A stretch of 64,000 nt of DNA from Diphasiastrum complanatum (GCA_029204225.1 CM055095.1:58860865-58924864); one strand, 5' to 3'; numbered from the stretch's first letter, positions 49,020-63,200 are shown. Numbers and translations are program-made. Notes: generated from the letters alone by a model not told the origin.

Positions 49020-50580
49020 AAGGATATAACCTTCGGGTTGCACCATGTAAATGTCTTCTTCGATAACTCCATTGAGATATGTTGTTTGTACTCAATAATT
49101 CATTAATGCCTTGACTTTTAAACTTAGTTCTACACAAAACTTTCTGTGTGCATCCAAGCTTAATGCTTTGGTGAAAATATCTGCTGTCATATCTTGCGTT
49201 CGACAGTGTTGCAATTTGACCTCTTTGTTGACAACTTTGCTTCTGACATAGTGATACTTGAGTTCAATGTGCTTACTCCTAGAATGAAATCTAGGGTTGG
49301 CTGATAAGGCAATGGCACTTTGATTATCACAAAATAGTAATGTCGAAGAATATTGGTTTAGACCGATATCTAAGAGTAAATTTCTCAACCAAATCGCTTC
49401 CTTTGTAGCTTGTGACGCTCCGATATACTCTGATTCTGTAAAAGATAGAGCTATCAAAGATTGCTTGCGACTGTTCTAGTAAATAGGACCATTGTTGAGG
49501 ATATCCAGAAGTGGATTTATGGGTGTCTATATCTCTTGTCCAACTTGCATCTGTGTAACCACTAAGTAAATTGAGTTTGTCGTTGTCGATTGCTCCATAA
49601 CAAATGCAAAAGTCAATAGTAGCTCAAAGATATCTAAAAGCTATGTCTGGCTTGGTACAGATCATTGCATACATAAGAGATCCTATTATTAAATGATAAG
49701 GATACTCACGCATCTGCTCCTTCCCTTCAATTGTTCGGAGACATTGGCCCTTTGATAATTTGAGACCTGGTTCCATTGGTAAGAGAGCTAACTTGCAATT
49801 AACCAAATTATATCTGACTAACATATTGTAGATGTACCTTTGTTGAATAATGTAGATCAAGTTTCGATTTTTGTCTCCGTGGATTTGAATATGAAGGCAG
49901 AGATAAGCTTTGTCCAGATCGGTCATGTCGAATTCGAAAGATAGCATTGTCTTGTCTTCTTTTATCAAATCGATACTGTTGCTGAAAAGCAATGTGTCGT
50001 CCACATATAAAGTGATAATGATAAAAGACTGTTGTACTGTCTTGAAGTAAACATTTGAATCTGAAGAGCTTTGTATACAGTTGTGATTAATAAGAAAAGT
50101 ATTGATCCTTTAAAACCATGGTCGAGGAAATTGCTTCAAGTCATAAAGTGCCTTATGGAGTTTACACACATGATTGTGTTTACCTTTGATAATATAACCT
50201 TTGGGCTGTACCATGTAGATGTCTTCTTTGATAACTCCATTAAGATGTGTTGTTTGTACATCTATTTGATGTATTTTCAAATTTGCTTTAGTAACAAACG
50301 ATAATAAAAGTCGAATAATATAATGCTTGACTACTAGATTGAAGGTCTCAGTGTAATCGACGTTGTATACTTGAGAAAAACCTATGGCGACAAGTCAAGA
50401 TTTTCTTCTATTGATGCTTCCGTCTACTTTGCACTTGACTTTAAAAATCCATTTGCAATCAACTACATTTCTGCTAGCAGATAATTCGACAATCGTCCAT
50501 GTCTGGTTCTTGATAAGAGATGAATACCCTTTATCCATAGCTTATTTTCAGATATCAGAATCGAGCTAACTGAGTGCCTC
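49020..50580 (-). pseudogene. Copia RT-RNase H with a repeated RT piece at its end
   Basis: From 50580 down: KNQTWTIVELSASRNVVDCK, NGVIKEDIYMVQPKGYI (near 50220), LYDLKQFPRPWF and YVDDTLLF (near 49990). RNase H is at 49457-49092 (TESEYIGASQATKEAIW, SRSKHIELKYHYVRSK), ending at KALMNY. Then, at 49080-49020, the RT segment NGVIEEDIYMVQPEGYI appears a second time, downstream of RNase H. Stops and frame changes near 50110 and 49620 inactivate it. Confidence 0.85.
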
Positions 50581-51144
50581 TTCGACAGTCGTCGACTAGT
50601 GAATGTTAAGAGGAATTATTGTGATTCAGATAGATCAAAATGTTGCCCACCATAGTGATATATCCAATATATCGACATTGTGACTTAATAGATGTAGATG
50701 GCCAACTTAGGAAGCCCTACAACAATTGTACAATGATTGGTTGCAGTGACATTATGTTAAACAAGAAGTATGATTGTTAGTTTGTTGATGGTTATGACAT
50801 GCATCTAAGCAATGCTAAGAAATCATGTTACGAGTACATACTCCTATGCAAAACTATATTATCTTTCATCATAAGCAACATGCTTTGTCTTTGCACTCAT
50901 TCGTTTCCATGTATTTGCCATTCGTATGGAGAATGGGTAGCAATCACATCCTATGTTTGTCTTGTGGAAATCACATTCAATGGACATGAGGTATTGTAAT
51001 ATAAGGGTGACAAAGCTCCATCCTGGTCATTAAACCACTTTTCAATATCCTATGTTCGAAAATTGAAGGTACTACCCTTTTTTATTGTTAAAAAATAAAA
51101 GAGAAAAGTTTATTGAGGAGTGGAGGAGCACTCTCAAGGGTAAA
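50581..51144. other. Unassigned interval
   Basis: Short frames only. I see no recognisable gene or repeat. Confidence 0.5.
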
Positions 51145-51309
51145 TGTTATGGCCATATTCGGTTAAGGACCTGGAATAGTTCTAATATGGTAGACCGGCC
51201 CTTCAGTACTCGAGATTATTGGTCACGTTGAGATTTAATTCCATGTTGTGGCCTGTTTGTGACTAATTACCTTGAGAGGACCCAGACACTATAATTGAGA
51301 CATATGGAG
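51145..51309 (+). repeat. Copia LTR fragment (family of 43302)
   Basis: It starts TGTTATGGCCATATTCGG and matches the first 165 bp of the LTR at 43302, with a few changes. It is cut at ACATATGGAG by a family A LTR. Confidence 0.85.
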
Positions 51310-52009
<700 letters not shown>

Positions 52010-52013
52010 ATTT

Positions 52014-52031
52014 TGGCACCGTTGCTAGGGA
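52014..52031 (+). other. Primer binding site, tRNA-Asp type
   Basis: TGGCACCGTTGCTAGGGA differs at three positions, all transitions, from the Tat/Athila site TGGCGCCGTTGCCGGGGA. This is the main evidence for placing family A in the Athila/Tat branch. Confidence 0.8.
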
Positions 52032-53246
52032 GCTACGCCAATTTTTCAGTTTGCAGCATGATTGTTGGATGGTTAGCTTGCATTAGGCATCTTGTCGTGG
52101 CATGAATAGTGTTAGATCTGCATTTTAGGGCTAGTTTGGGATTGATTTTGCTTGATTTGAGTGGGTTTGCTTGTTTGAAATCTAGTCTAATTGTTAAAAC
52201 AGGGAAAGCTATTCAGATCACCAATCTTAAGATCCATTTGGATCTGAGATATCAGAGAAAATAACAAAAATCGATCAAATCTGTCAGATTTGGTCAAAAA
52301 GAGTCAAAAAGCGTCATCAGAGCTTTGAACTTTTTACCCACTTTTAGGAAACCTTCGCCGAGTTGTAGACACCTTTGGTTTTGTTTACAAAACCTTCAGT
52401 TTGAAGGGCGAAGATTAATTCCCAGTAGATTTCCAGAAACATCAGAAAAATCATCAAAAAACACCAAAAAATCATCAATACCCTAAAAATACAGAAAAAG
52501 AACCTTCGCCCGATTCATTGTGCACAGGTGTGATTCATATCTATCTACTGCCAGGTCACCGAAGAATAATACCAAAAATAAAAAGGGTTTCAGAGGATCA
52601 GTTGTCATATTGCCATATTTTTGCCAAAAAAGTCACTTTTTTGCAAAATTACTAGTATTACTCTTGAGCCTTCGCTAGAACCTTCGTCGAGTTTCTAGAA
52701 CATTCTATTTATAATAAAATACTATTTTTGAGCTCAATAAAGATTCTTCTTGATCAGAGCATAGAAAATCTTGAATTTTACCCTCGCCAACCATCAGAAA
52801 CTGTATTTTCTTGTGTCATAAACCTTCGTCCATTTTTCCATAATTGTATTCGTGTTAGATCTTTCACCTGAGAGGTCAACGAAGGTTATTGCCCAAGAAA
52901 TTATCAATAAAAAAAATGTTCAAAGAGTTTTTTGCCCAAAATAGCACTATTGAACCTTCATCGAGCCAATCTTCGCCTAGTGAACCTTTGCCAGACCTAT
53001 TTTAAGTTTTAGATTTTCCAGATCAATTCTCTGTCAAAAATTGAATCAAATCTGATATATTTTGAATTGGATTCTGAGAGATTTATCATTTTTGATAAGT
53101 ATCGATTGATCGAATCTCGAAACTTTTTCATGATATAGAATCATATTCTTGAAAAATGGAATAGATCTAGTAGATCTGATCTGAGATAGTTGTGATTAAA
53201 AAATCTAGATCCAATCTCATTGTTTGCTTAATCTAAATATGTAAAG
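52032..53246 (+). other. Athila-like leader with repeated ACCTTCGCC motif
   Basis: No long open frame. Variants of AACCTTCGCCGAG or its complement occur about nine times between 52340 and 52990. The first 230 bp match 16324-16555. Confidence 0.7.
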
Positions 53247-54597
53247 ATGGCTGCCCCTGGAGCTGCTCCACAGGAAGTCAATCCAATTATTGTTAGAAGA
53301 GCACCCCATTTGGATCTACCCAAATATAATGGATTAATAGATCCAATTAGATTTCTTCATATATATGCTGAATCCTGTGAAGTCTATGGTGAGATTTATC
53401 CTCAAGATAAAGTTAAGCTGTTTCCTATGGCCTTAACATGTGCAGCACAAGATTGGTACTATAACCAAGATGAAACTGAGCATATAGATTGGGAGGTTGT
53501 TAACCGAGCCCTTATCACACAGTTCAAACCGCGAAAGTTTATGGAAGACCCTTTCCTACTTTTAAGTAGAATTAAAATGGGAAAGCGGGAAATGGTTCGA
53601 GATTACATTGAACGGGTGAAACGTCTTAGATCTGAATGCGAACCTGAGCTGATTAACAAAAATGCCATGATTATGTCATTTTTGTCAGGTCTACCTAAAC
53701 AAATTAGACGTGAGTTGAAACGCCATACTGAGTATGCACTCTTGCAAAATGCTATGGACGATGTAATTCGGGAGGAGGATGAAGATTCAGATGAGGAGCC
53801 AAATATCAGTATGTTGCCTTATACAGCAGGGCAGACTACTATGACATCCACCACTATTGCATCAACGAATGCCAATGCTACTGTAAAAATGATGGGAAGC
53901 AAACAAGAAACCTGAAAAGCTTGCAAAGACTTTTCCTACCAGGGAAAATGTCTGCTATTCTATTTGTACGAGAAATCACACAGTGAACGAGTGTCCTCAA
54001 TTGAAAAAACGAATGGAACTCAGTGTTTGCCATCTGTGTAATTTACCTGATCATGAGACTACTTTTTGCAACTTCAACCCTCGGATAATTCAACAATGGT
54101 ATGCCCAGATGGGATATCGAGAACCACAGTATAGAGGTAATCCAGTAGTAAGCCCGCGACAATCTGCTCTTGGATACCCGGAACGTTTAGCTTTACCTGC
54201 CACACCAAAGCACTCCGCTCCTCCTGCCAATTTGATGGAACCAGAACCTTACGGAAGTGCTGAGCAATGGAACTATGGTAATGATCAGGAAGGTGGATCT
54301 TCAGAACAGTATGCCATTTATGTTGCCGCTCAACAACAAGCTTCTAGAAATTGGACTAGAGCACCACTTGGATGCCTTGCATGTGGAGAAAATCACAGAG
54401 TTGCAGAGTGTCCAAATAAAGAAAAATATGTACCATTCTGTCGTGACTGTGGTTATGGGCATTGCTATAAAGACTGTCCAACAAGACCGAAGCCAACAAC
54501 TTATTTTGCGCCCTCTAGAGAGAGAATCTCCATAACTTGCCAAAATGTTAATTTTAGCATGCAAGTTATAGATCAAGCTTTGCAAGCCTTTGAGTAG
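53247..54597 (+). pseudogene. Athila-like Gag with zinc-knuckle array
   Basis: ATG 53247. The Gag core (LPKYNGLIDPIRFLHIYAES, ALTCAAQDWYYNQ, KFMEDPFLLLSRIKMGKRE, VRDYIERVKRLRSECEPEL) is open for 222 codons to a TGA at 53913. About 40 residues of coiled coil present in the minus copy are deleted near 53890, and the frame shifts. From about 53940 the knuckles follow: YSICTRNHTVNEC (first Cys now Tyr), CHLCNLPDHETTFC, CLACGENHRVAEC and CRDCGYGHCYKDC. Three of the four have three, not four, residues between the second Cys and His. The frame stops at 54595. Pol is absent. Confidence 0.88.
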
Positions 54598-56880
54598 CTA
54601 AGAGCCTTGCATAATACTTTTGATAGAAATCTACACCAAAAATGTCATATGAACAAAGATACCTTTCAAGGATGCCAAGATTCATATCCTGAAAAGTGCA
54701 AAGTTGAGAGGAGATTGGATCTTAGTTGCTCTGATACCGAATGCAGGTGATTTCAAATGCTATTGGGCTAAATCTGAGATGCTAACAATGAAAAACATTG
54801 AACACTTTCAAATCTGGAAAATAGTGGACAACCATAGAACAACAATCTTTAAGAAAGAGGAAGCTAAAATTGAGAGAGAAAAGTCAAGGCTTGTATTGCA
54901 CAAATAAAACTCTCTCTCTCTCTCTCTCTCTATTCTCGTAATATGGAGAGATACAAAATAGATGAGACATGGTAGATTTTTAGGCTCAAGAACGGAGAGC
55001 CAAATACCAACAGCCCATACCTTACAATGTGAATTAACATTAAAAATAGAACCCCTCATGGGTATACAACATTAGTAGGGTCAAGCTTAACATTAAACTT
55101 GACATTAGACCATAGAAACTTGACATAAAGGTGCAGGTTTCTATTTCTGACAACTGATAGAGCTCAATTATGAACACAAACAAAACGTTTTGGTAAAAAT
55201 TTGGAAAAACAAACTTATTCAGGTCTAGAGAGAAAGAAAGGCCAATCTACTAAGTCTATCATGATTAAATAAACTATTTGTGGAAAGTAAGGACTCTTAA
55301 AAAAGTGCTTTGAAGTCTAGTACAAAATGGTTGTAGGCAATCACATTTAAGAAGATGATAATGCTCCATTTACACTTGATCATTTGGGCAAAGTAGGCAA
55401 GTGCGTGTTCCCCAAGCAAGTTTTGGACCGCACATCTTCTCTTTTTTTATCTAAGTTTGTGGAGATTCATGTATAGTTTTGAAATGGCCAGTTTTTTATT
55501 CACAAAATATCCTTTTCAATATATCTTTGCATAGGATTACTAACCCTAGGAATGCACCACTGCTTCCAAGATTTCATAGAAGCTCTAGAGTCTATTTAGT
55601 GTAAATTTTAGTGCCCCCATCTCAATAATATGTTGGATAACTCTTGTGTGTCTTAGCACTTTTGAAATTAAACAATGTGAAACCCAATAGTTTCAAAGAG
55701 TATAGCATTTCATAAAACTCGTGTTTTCTTTTATACTTTGATTAGAATGGATAATTTATGCAATTTTGGTGAGAGCTAGACAAGGATCCACCAAAAATTT
55801 AACAATGGGTTAGTTCCTGGAAATCTTTAATCCATTTCAGATTCAAATTTTCAATAACAAATAAGTCACAAAAGAAAATTACTAGATCATAAGCAAGGTC
55901 AAAAGAAAATAAGATCTTTATTCCTATATGAGTACGCCTTAAAAGTCTACAAGATTAAGCTTTGCCAAAGCATAAATGGCAAAACATTTCAATTGATGAG
56001 GTTTTGCCACACGACAAGATTTCATTAAGGTGGGTCCAATGGCTTGCTTAATGACAAAAATTTTGGGCATGCCCCAATGAAGCTTTGCCATGCCACATGA
56101 CAAAACTTTATTTTTTTAAAAATTTTCACTTTTGCCTTTGTGCAATAGTAAGCATGCGATGGCAAAATAAAATCCATACCATTGCAAAATCAATCCATTT
56201 GTCTTGAAGCCCTATGTAAAAGCATGGCTTACAATCACACCTTATATTAGAATGTGCGTATTTCCTAAAAAACATGTAAGATAATAGAATTGCAAAAGGA
56301 TGGCTAACACTCCCACCTTATAGGAGAATGTTAACATTTTCTAAAACACACACAGAATAAGAAAGATGGTTGTTGATCACGAAATGATTATAGATTTTGC
56401 TCTTGTTGCCTCGTCGAAATTGTACTTCTAGTCTAGCCTGTGTGCTCTCTCAAAAGGTGGAGATCATTGCCACCATGAGATGTGTGTTAAAAAGGAGACC
56501 CAACCCTTTCACCTCAATGTGCTTAGAGTGTGGTGCTTATGAATTTGACGCTTGCATGAGACTCTAGTAGTCACCTCTAGCGCCCCCCCCCCCCCCCCAA
56601 TACATGGAATGGAACTTCGTCTCCTCATCGTGTTCTCTTTCAACTCACGTTCTCTAGAGTTTTCGCGCACACAAGCAAAAAACCCAAAATCACACATATA
56701 GTTGCACTGCAAAAACAACCCTTTTGGCGCTGCCCCCAGTCCGCTGCAGAAGAATCTTTGGGACGTTCTTATGTCCACAGCCAACAGATCAGCCACGTTC
56801 TTCTCTCCACAGCCAACAACCAACAGATCAGCTCTTTGCATGCAAGACTCTTGATAGACAACAACAAGTGTTAGTGTATA
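54598..56880. other. Mostly unassigned interval
   Basis: It holds a short CT run (54911-54929), a poly-C run (56583-56598) and a diverged roughly 78-bp tandem repeat (56224-56354). On the minus strand near 55440-55330 a short CLLCPNDQV...MEHYHLLKCDC segment resembles the zinc-binding end domain of plant LINE reverse transcriptases. No host gene is seen. Confidence 0.5.
55330..55440 (-). pseudogene. Possible LINE zf-RVT fragment
   Basis: RTCLLCPNDQ, a stop, then MEHYHLLKCDCL fits the C-x2-C...H...C pattern of the zf-RVT domain. It is only about 30 residues, so the call is tentative. Confidence 0.4.
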
Positions 56881-56969
56881 ATTGAATCTTCAAACTAGAA
56901 AGGTTAGAAACATGGCAGGTTCGTTGACTCGCAGCTACGATCTGCAGTTCGCGGGACATGTTTATCTTT

Positions 56970-57085
56970 GATAGGCGTGGTCAATGAGGGTGACACAGTC
57001 AACGCAGGTCAAAACCCTGATAGGCGTGGTGAGGGTTGATAGGTGTGGTGAGGGTCAATGCGGGTCAAACGGTCAACGCAAGTCA
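56970..57085 (+). repeat. Short repeats upstream of the PIG-M-like gene
   Basis: GATAGGCGTGGT or GATAGGTGTGGT occurs at 56970, 57019 and 57038. GTCAACGCA or GTCAATGCG occurs three times between. They lie 130-240 bp before the start codon and may be promoter elements. No clear TATA box is visible. Confidence 0.6.
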
Positions 57086-57212
57086 GAAACCCTTAACATT
57101 TTAACCAATCAGAATGCCATATGGCATAACGTTCTCTTGTTCTTGGGCGCTCACAAGTAACACAGAAGGCGAAGAAGAAGAGGAGGAGGATCCACCGAGC
57201 CATCGATCGGCG

Positions 57213-60200
57213 ATGGTGCGCGACGCTTTTGCTCTGCTATGGATCGGAGCAGCTCTGCGCTTCGCATTCATCGTCTATGGCGAGTGGCAAGACGCCCACC
57301 TAGAGGTTCCTTACACCGACATTGACTACACCGTCTTCTCCGATGCTGCCGCTTTCATGTACGAGGGCAAGTCGCCCTACTTGAGAGACACATATCGCTA
57401 CTCCCCTTTGTTGGCCTTGCTACTCCTGCCCAATGTCTGCCTGCATCCGTCCTGGGGGAAGTTCCTCTTTTCTGCAGCTGGTGAGTGTTCCAGTGGACCC
57501 GAATTTATTTCCTTCATTCATAAACGTGGGTTGAATTTGGATACTGCAGAGCTCATAGAAAACTGTAATGAAAAAGATGATGACGATTCAGCTGACGGAA
57601 TTGGATTAGAAAATCGACACTGAAGGCCTTTTCTAGCCACAATGCTATTTTTATGATGGATTTTTCTTTTTGGTGTTAGCTTCAATGGAAATGCACTGAC
57701 CCAGGTAGCACTAAGATTTCTCTGTTCTTGAACTGCATATAAAATCTTATTGAAAGTATAAAAGTTATTGAAGCTAATTAATCCCCTCTTTGTGAAACTG
57801 AAATGCACAAGTCAGATGTTTGAATTGCAGATTTGCTGGTTGGGTACCTTATTCTTAAATTATTGCAGTTGCAAAAGGTTTCTCAAAAATATTTTGCAAT
57901 GTATTTAGCAACATGGCTATTCAACCCCTACACTTTCACGATAGGTACCAGAGGCAATTGTGAAGCTTTGGTATGTGCCATGATCTTGTGGTTTTTGATT
58001 CGCCTAAAGTCTGGTAAGTGTTTTTTGTCGAGCTAATCGATGTTTACAAGTTTGATGTTCTCATCTAACTTTAATGAAGTGGTCAATAATAGGATGTGTA
58101 TTCATGTATGCAACTGTTTAGCAAGAGAGAATAAAATAGAATAAAACATTTGGACTGTCAACCATGCAGACCATTACTTTATGGGACTAACTATTCAATA
58201 ACAATGATTGTCAATGTTAGTATTTCAACTTCAACAAGAGATTTATGGTGTTTATGCATCTAAACAATGAGAAGACTCAAGGAGGTATAGTTCATGTGAT
58301 CTTTGAGGATGAGACCTTCAAGCACACTTAGATCTTCTTAATGAAGAAATTGTGCCAAAAATAGATCTTTGAGCTCCTTGGTGAAAGAGAACAACCTTGC
58401 TTCACCCCAATAGTGCTCCATATGTGCTCAGAATTGCCATTTTGCCATAGCAGAAACATCCCAGAACCTTCTCATAAAGAGCCATCACTGCCAGGATAAT
58501 ATTGGTGGAGAAACCAAGGTCACGAAGTCCCTAAATGAGCAGGGAGCATGGTACAAAATCAAAGGTTTTCCTGAAGTCCACAAAACAACAATAAACCTTT
58601 TCTTTTTTTTGCTTAGCTTCCTCAATCAAAGCTCGAAGTGTGAAGATATGGTCAGCAGTAGAGTAATGAGATCGGAACCTTGCCTGTCCCAATGCATTCT
58701 CCTGGATTTTTCCTCTCTATTCACTGCAGACTGAAGTATGGTACCATACAACTTTGCGAGAACAATCATGATGGTGCGGTACCAGGAATCATGGGGTCAC
58801 CATTTTTATGGATAGGGTGGATGATGTTGGTGCACCAGGATGAAGGGAAACCAGAGACATCATACCACAGGGGGTGTAGAGAACGGGAGGTAAAGAATGT
58901 GTGGACTTGTCTTTATGTTTTGGAAGGAAAGGCTAGAGAAGCGGCTGTATGAAGAGATGTGGTAAGAAATCAGCTTGTGTTTCAACTGTGCTGTCATGGA
59001 GAAAGGAGTGAAGTAAGGAGGCCAGAGACTCCTAGTAGATTGGCAATTATATAGGACTGAATGTGTATCTAGGTGCAAGTGTGAGCATGGGGCGTGGGGA
59101 TGACTGGCGGGGTGGGAGGCGACCCATAGCGAAAGAGAGGAAAGAGTGATTAGAAAGGGTGGTGGGTGGCTAACTCATGGGCCTCTTCAAACTGTAGTAA
59201 GTACTCACCACATGGGGTAATAGGTCCCAAACTGTCCTCGAAAATCTTGGTAACTCCCATCTCATCACTGGCATGAACGCGAAGTTGGTTAGTAGTGTCA
59301 TAAAACTCTAATTGTCTCCATGATGTCCTAGCATTATAATCCCCCGTAAGGAAAATATGCCCCTGCTCTACAAATCTGACAATGTCCATTGAAAGATCAA
59401 GCTAGGGTGAACCAATGCCCTCAGCAAAAGACGAAAACTTTGGAGGAAAGTAGCATGCCGCTATGAACTCGATGATTAGATGATGAAACTCCCTATATAG
59501 GCACACTACTCCTTTGGATCCACGGCCACTAGCTGATCTAGTCTCAGATCTATACACAGAATCCCATATGTATCCTGGGAAGGTGGGTAGCCCTCGCTCC
59601 CGACTCTCATGAGTCTCCACAAATACAAGTTTATACCGTCCAATAATAAAACCAATCAGGTCTCCTATTGTGGAAGATGAGTGTATATTGTTACAGTTCC
59701 ATACTCCGATCTGGAGATGGAGTGGATGGGGCCCCGGGTACTCCAGAACCAGGGGACCTCAAGTCCCTACTAGCATTGGGAACTGATAGGAGTGCTAGCA
59801 AGGAAGCGCACCCCTCCGTCGCGATATATGACCCGTCTGCGAGACTTGCGGGCCTCTTGACAGGCTTTACGCCTTTCCTCGACCTAAATATATGTGAGAT
59901 CATTGTCCATATAGGTAGTGGTGCCGCGTAACTTGGCTCTGCAACGCAAAGCCTCCCTGTGACTCTCAAAGAAGTAAAACGGATGATCAAGGTGGCTGTA
60001 TCCTTGGTAGTCGTCCATGCCGCATCTAATCCATCTGTGCTGCGACCTGATGTGGTATCAAGGAATCGCTTAGCTTCCGCCATGGTGTGTCTAGTATCCC
60101 TCGCACTCTAATGTTGTGAGCTTTTTGTTCTCTAGCTTTTTCTTCGGAGATGGTGGCTGAAATGACTGAAGATATGGGAGCGCTTGGTTTGGCCCCCCCC

Positions 60201-63200
60201 TTTCTTCAAAATTGAAGCCCAAGAATGTGTCTCCTTGTTTTGTTTCTCAATCCTTTCTTCCAATGCCCGTATCATCATGGTAGTAGACTTGGAAGCTGCA
60301 ACCTGTTTGGTTCCGACTAGTAATCTTGGACTGCAACAAGCCCTTCTCATTGATCAAAGGTGAGACTATATCTTTCAGCTGTGAGATTTCTTGCTTCAAA
60401 GTATGGAAATCAGCTTTAAACTGATCAATTTGCCAAGAAGTGAAGAGTTTGGTCGATTTAGAAGGGGTGTACGGAATAGGTGGCAGTCCTTGAAGAGCAG
60501 AGGAGCTGGCAGCGGATGTGGAAGAGGACAGTGGAACGGGAAGCAGCCCAGTTGACTGAGGTAGATCAAGATCAGCTTTGTCCATGTCAAGGGAGGCCGG
60601 AATAGCAGTAGAGTCGGCCATAATGGTATCAGGCAGTACATAAACACAATTATTGGGAATTCTGGAGGTTTTTCTGTTTAACTCATCATTAAAAGCTGTG
60701 GGCCACTGTGTTGGTGCCACTAGTTGTGAAGTGTGCAATTTACTACTATTACACAACTGCATAATTTAACTATTTACATGTCATGATTAGGCAAGTCTAT
60801 TATGGTGATTTGTCTTTTTTGGCCTTGCCTTTCAGGCAGGGTACTTTGTAATCATAACAAAGATTGACGTGCTTGTGTTCAAAATTAAATTTTTAAAATA
60901 TTAATTATTTTTATATCTAAGTGAATTTATAAATCTGCCACGTATTTAAAAAATAGTTAAACTAAAGGTCAAGCTACTTTTAGATATTTAATACATGAAA
61001 TTTTTTTGATGAATAATTATGTGTGCGTTGGCTCTTGTTTGCGCGCGTGGCTGCCGCGGCATCTCGCATGCTGTCCATGTAGTGGATTACATGTTCTCGT
61101 TATGCTTCTCCTGGTTGTTCTACTGGCTTCTTGCATGCACAAACAGAAGAACACAAAAGAAAAGGAAATCAAACAGATGTTTTCGTGGATGTTTTCCTGG
61201 CTGTTCTCGCTGCTTGGGGAGGGCTGCTCTTCTTTGGCTGGAATTTTGGCTGGCTCTTTTCGCTCTCCAAAGATTTGGCACAAGACATGTCAGTTTCCTT
61301 TGCTCTTCAATCATGGTTGCTTGGTTGAGCAGCATGCCACATATTGGCATATACAACATTGCAACGAATTATTCAGGAGTTTTGAAGACAGGACGATCAG
61401 TGTTGGCGGCACAATTCTGGGTGTTACATGTGTGCACAAGAGGCTGGCATGCGCTTCAATTGACAGGCAAGATGGGAACTCACTTGAGGATAACTGACAG
61501 GCGGTCTCGAGCGGTGCTGCAGTAGGGTTTTTCGTTTGCGCTTGTATGTAGCAGAAAAGGCTATTTCTGAAGCCTCACAGATACCATTACATACAGCGTC
61601 AGCTTCAAAGAAGGCCGTGACAAGGAGCAGCAACACCGGCATTGAAGGAGTCAACATGCTTGTAAATTCATAACAAAAATAAACAACGGTTTCTGTTTGT
61701 TTTTCCATCTGTGAAACTCAAGACGGGGGGCAAAATATTTAGCTGAATGTTAAAAGGGATAGCATAGCTTGGATCTTTAGTGGGGCATCATTTTTGTCAA
61801 AAGCATTGTCACCACAATACTCAACAAACGCATACCATGCATGGAGTAACTGATATTTCCTTATTAGAAGATTAGCACATGCTGGAAATTTTACAGAATC
61901 CTTAAAATACATACCATTAAATATTTTTTGATGGCACTGGTGACAATTCAGAGAAAAGACTTCCTTTGCTGGAAATAGTGAAAACTTGTTAGTGTCCTAC
62001 CGTTGCTACAAGTGACAATCTCTTGATGTCTTAAGTGAGGCCCCTCATTCAAAAATGAAAGTCAAGCATGGTTAAAGTTTTCTTATCAACTCCTTCAAAT
62101 GCCCAGCAGAGTTTTGTTTCGAGAGCGTTGCTATAATCTTGACAAGGCAAAGTTTGTCTACTCTCAAAAAATAGTTCAGTTTTGTGAGGTAAAAGGTATG
62201 CCCACATTGTGTTATAATATAATGTTAAGAAGAGACTGTTGAACAAAGAAGAGTATATTTAGCATGTTCAATGTGTTGATCTATTAGAAGCTTCAACGCA
62301 TTGATATAAGATTCATTGAAAGTTAAAAATCTTCTTGATTTTCGCAAAGTATTGAACTTACCACCGTCAATTTCTATTCATCAAGTACAAATTGATGGGA
62401 TGACAATGTTCACACTTGGGCAGAATTCCTTCCACCCTAGATAAGGCAGGCCTCTAGTTGGTTTGTGTGGATCAGCTCACCTCAACATTCCAAGCCCAAA
62501 TGTATTTAATCTTAGGAGGAGTAAACACTCCAAGGGGCCTTACCTAGTTGGTATGTTCAACTTCTGTCATGTGCTACAATGTGACGACTAGGTAGCTTGT
62601 GAACTTGGGAATTCCACTCAAGTATGAGACCTCCTTTGTTGGGTAATGTTGGATTTGAAATTGTTTGTAGCATGTATAGGTATTGCAAGGAAAAAATTGG
62701 AGTCTCTTCTGAGCTTCCCTCGAACCTTAAAAGTGTGAAAGTGGGATTCAAAGTGAAGCACGGAAACCATGAAATGACTATTGTCTCTGTGTTACGAAGT
62801 TTTGATCCAGATTCCGAGTGCACCATTTATTTTGGAATTGAATTATAGTACCACTGTTCTAGGCATCGTCTATGCTCTAAAGGCATGGCGTGACTAGTTG
62901 TGTAGTATAAATGCATAGTCTAAAATACTTACATGATTACCCAAATGTTAAAAGGTTCAAATCCATTGTTGTTTATAACTTATCCAGGAATCTCATGTGA
63001 AAATCAAGTCAAAATTTATCAGCCACAATAAGGTAGTAGATGCCTTATCTTTGTGACTGTGTAACATTATTTGGTCCGATGTGTTGAATCTTGGCATACT
63101 TTGGAAAATGCTGTTTCAGGTCGCTTGGTGGAAGCAGCCATTTGGTATGGTGTTGCTGTACATTTCAGAATCTATCCCATTATTTATGTCCTTCCAATTC

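Noticed and set aside
56509-56841. 110-codon minus-strand frame before the PIG-M-like gene
   Set aside because: It crosses a poly-C run, is low-complexity (GGGGG), has no recognisable domain, and may depend on the length of a homopolymer.
57114-57212. Upstream in-frame ATG as the PIG-M start
   Set aside because: It would add 33 residues with a Glu run that the family lacks before its first membrane segment. The ATG at 57213 fits homologues better, though 57114 is not excluded.
61006-61708. Several overlapping frames in intron 2, including a hydrophobic 163-codon frame
   Set aside because: They overlap in several frames on both strands with no family resemblance and lie inside the PIG-M-like intron.
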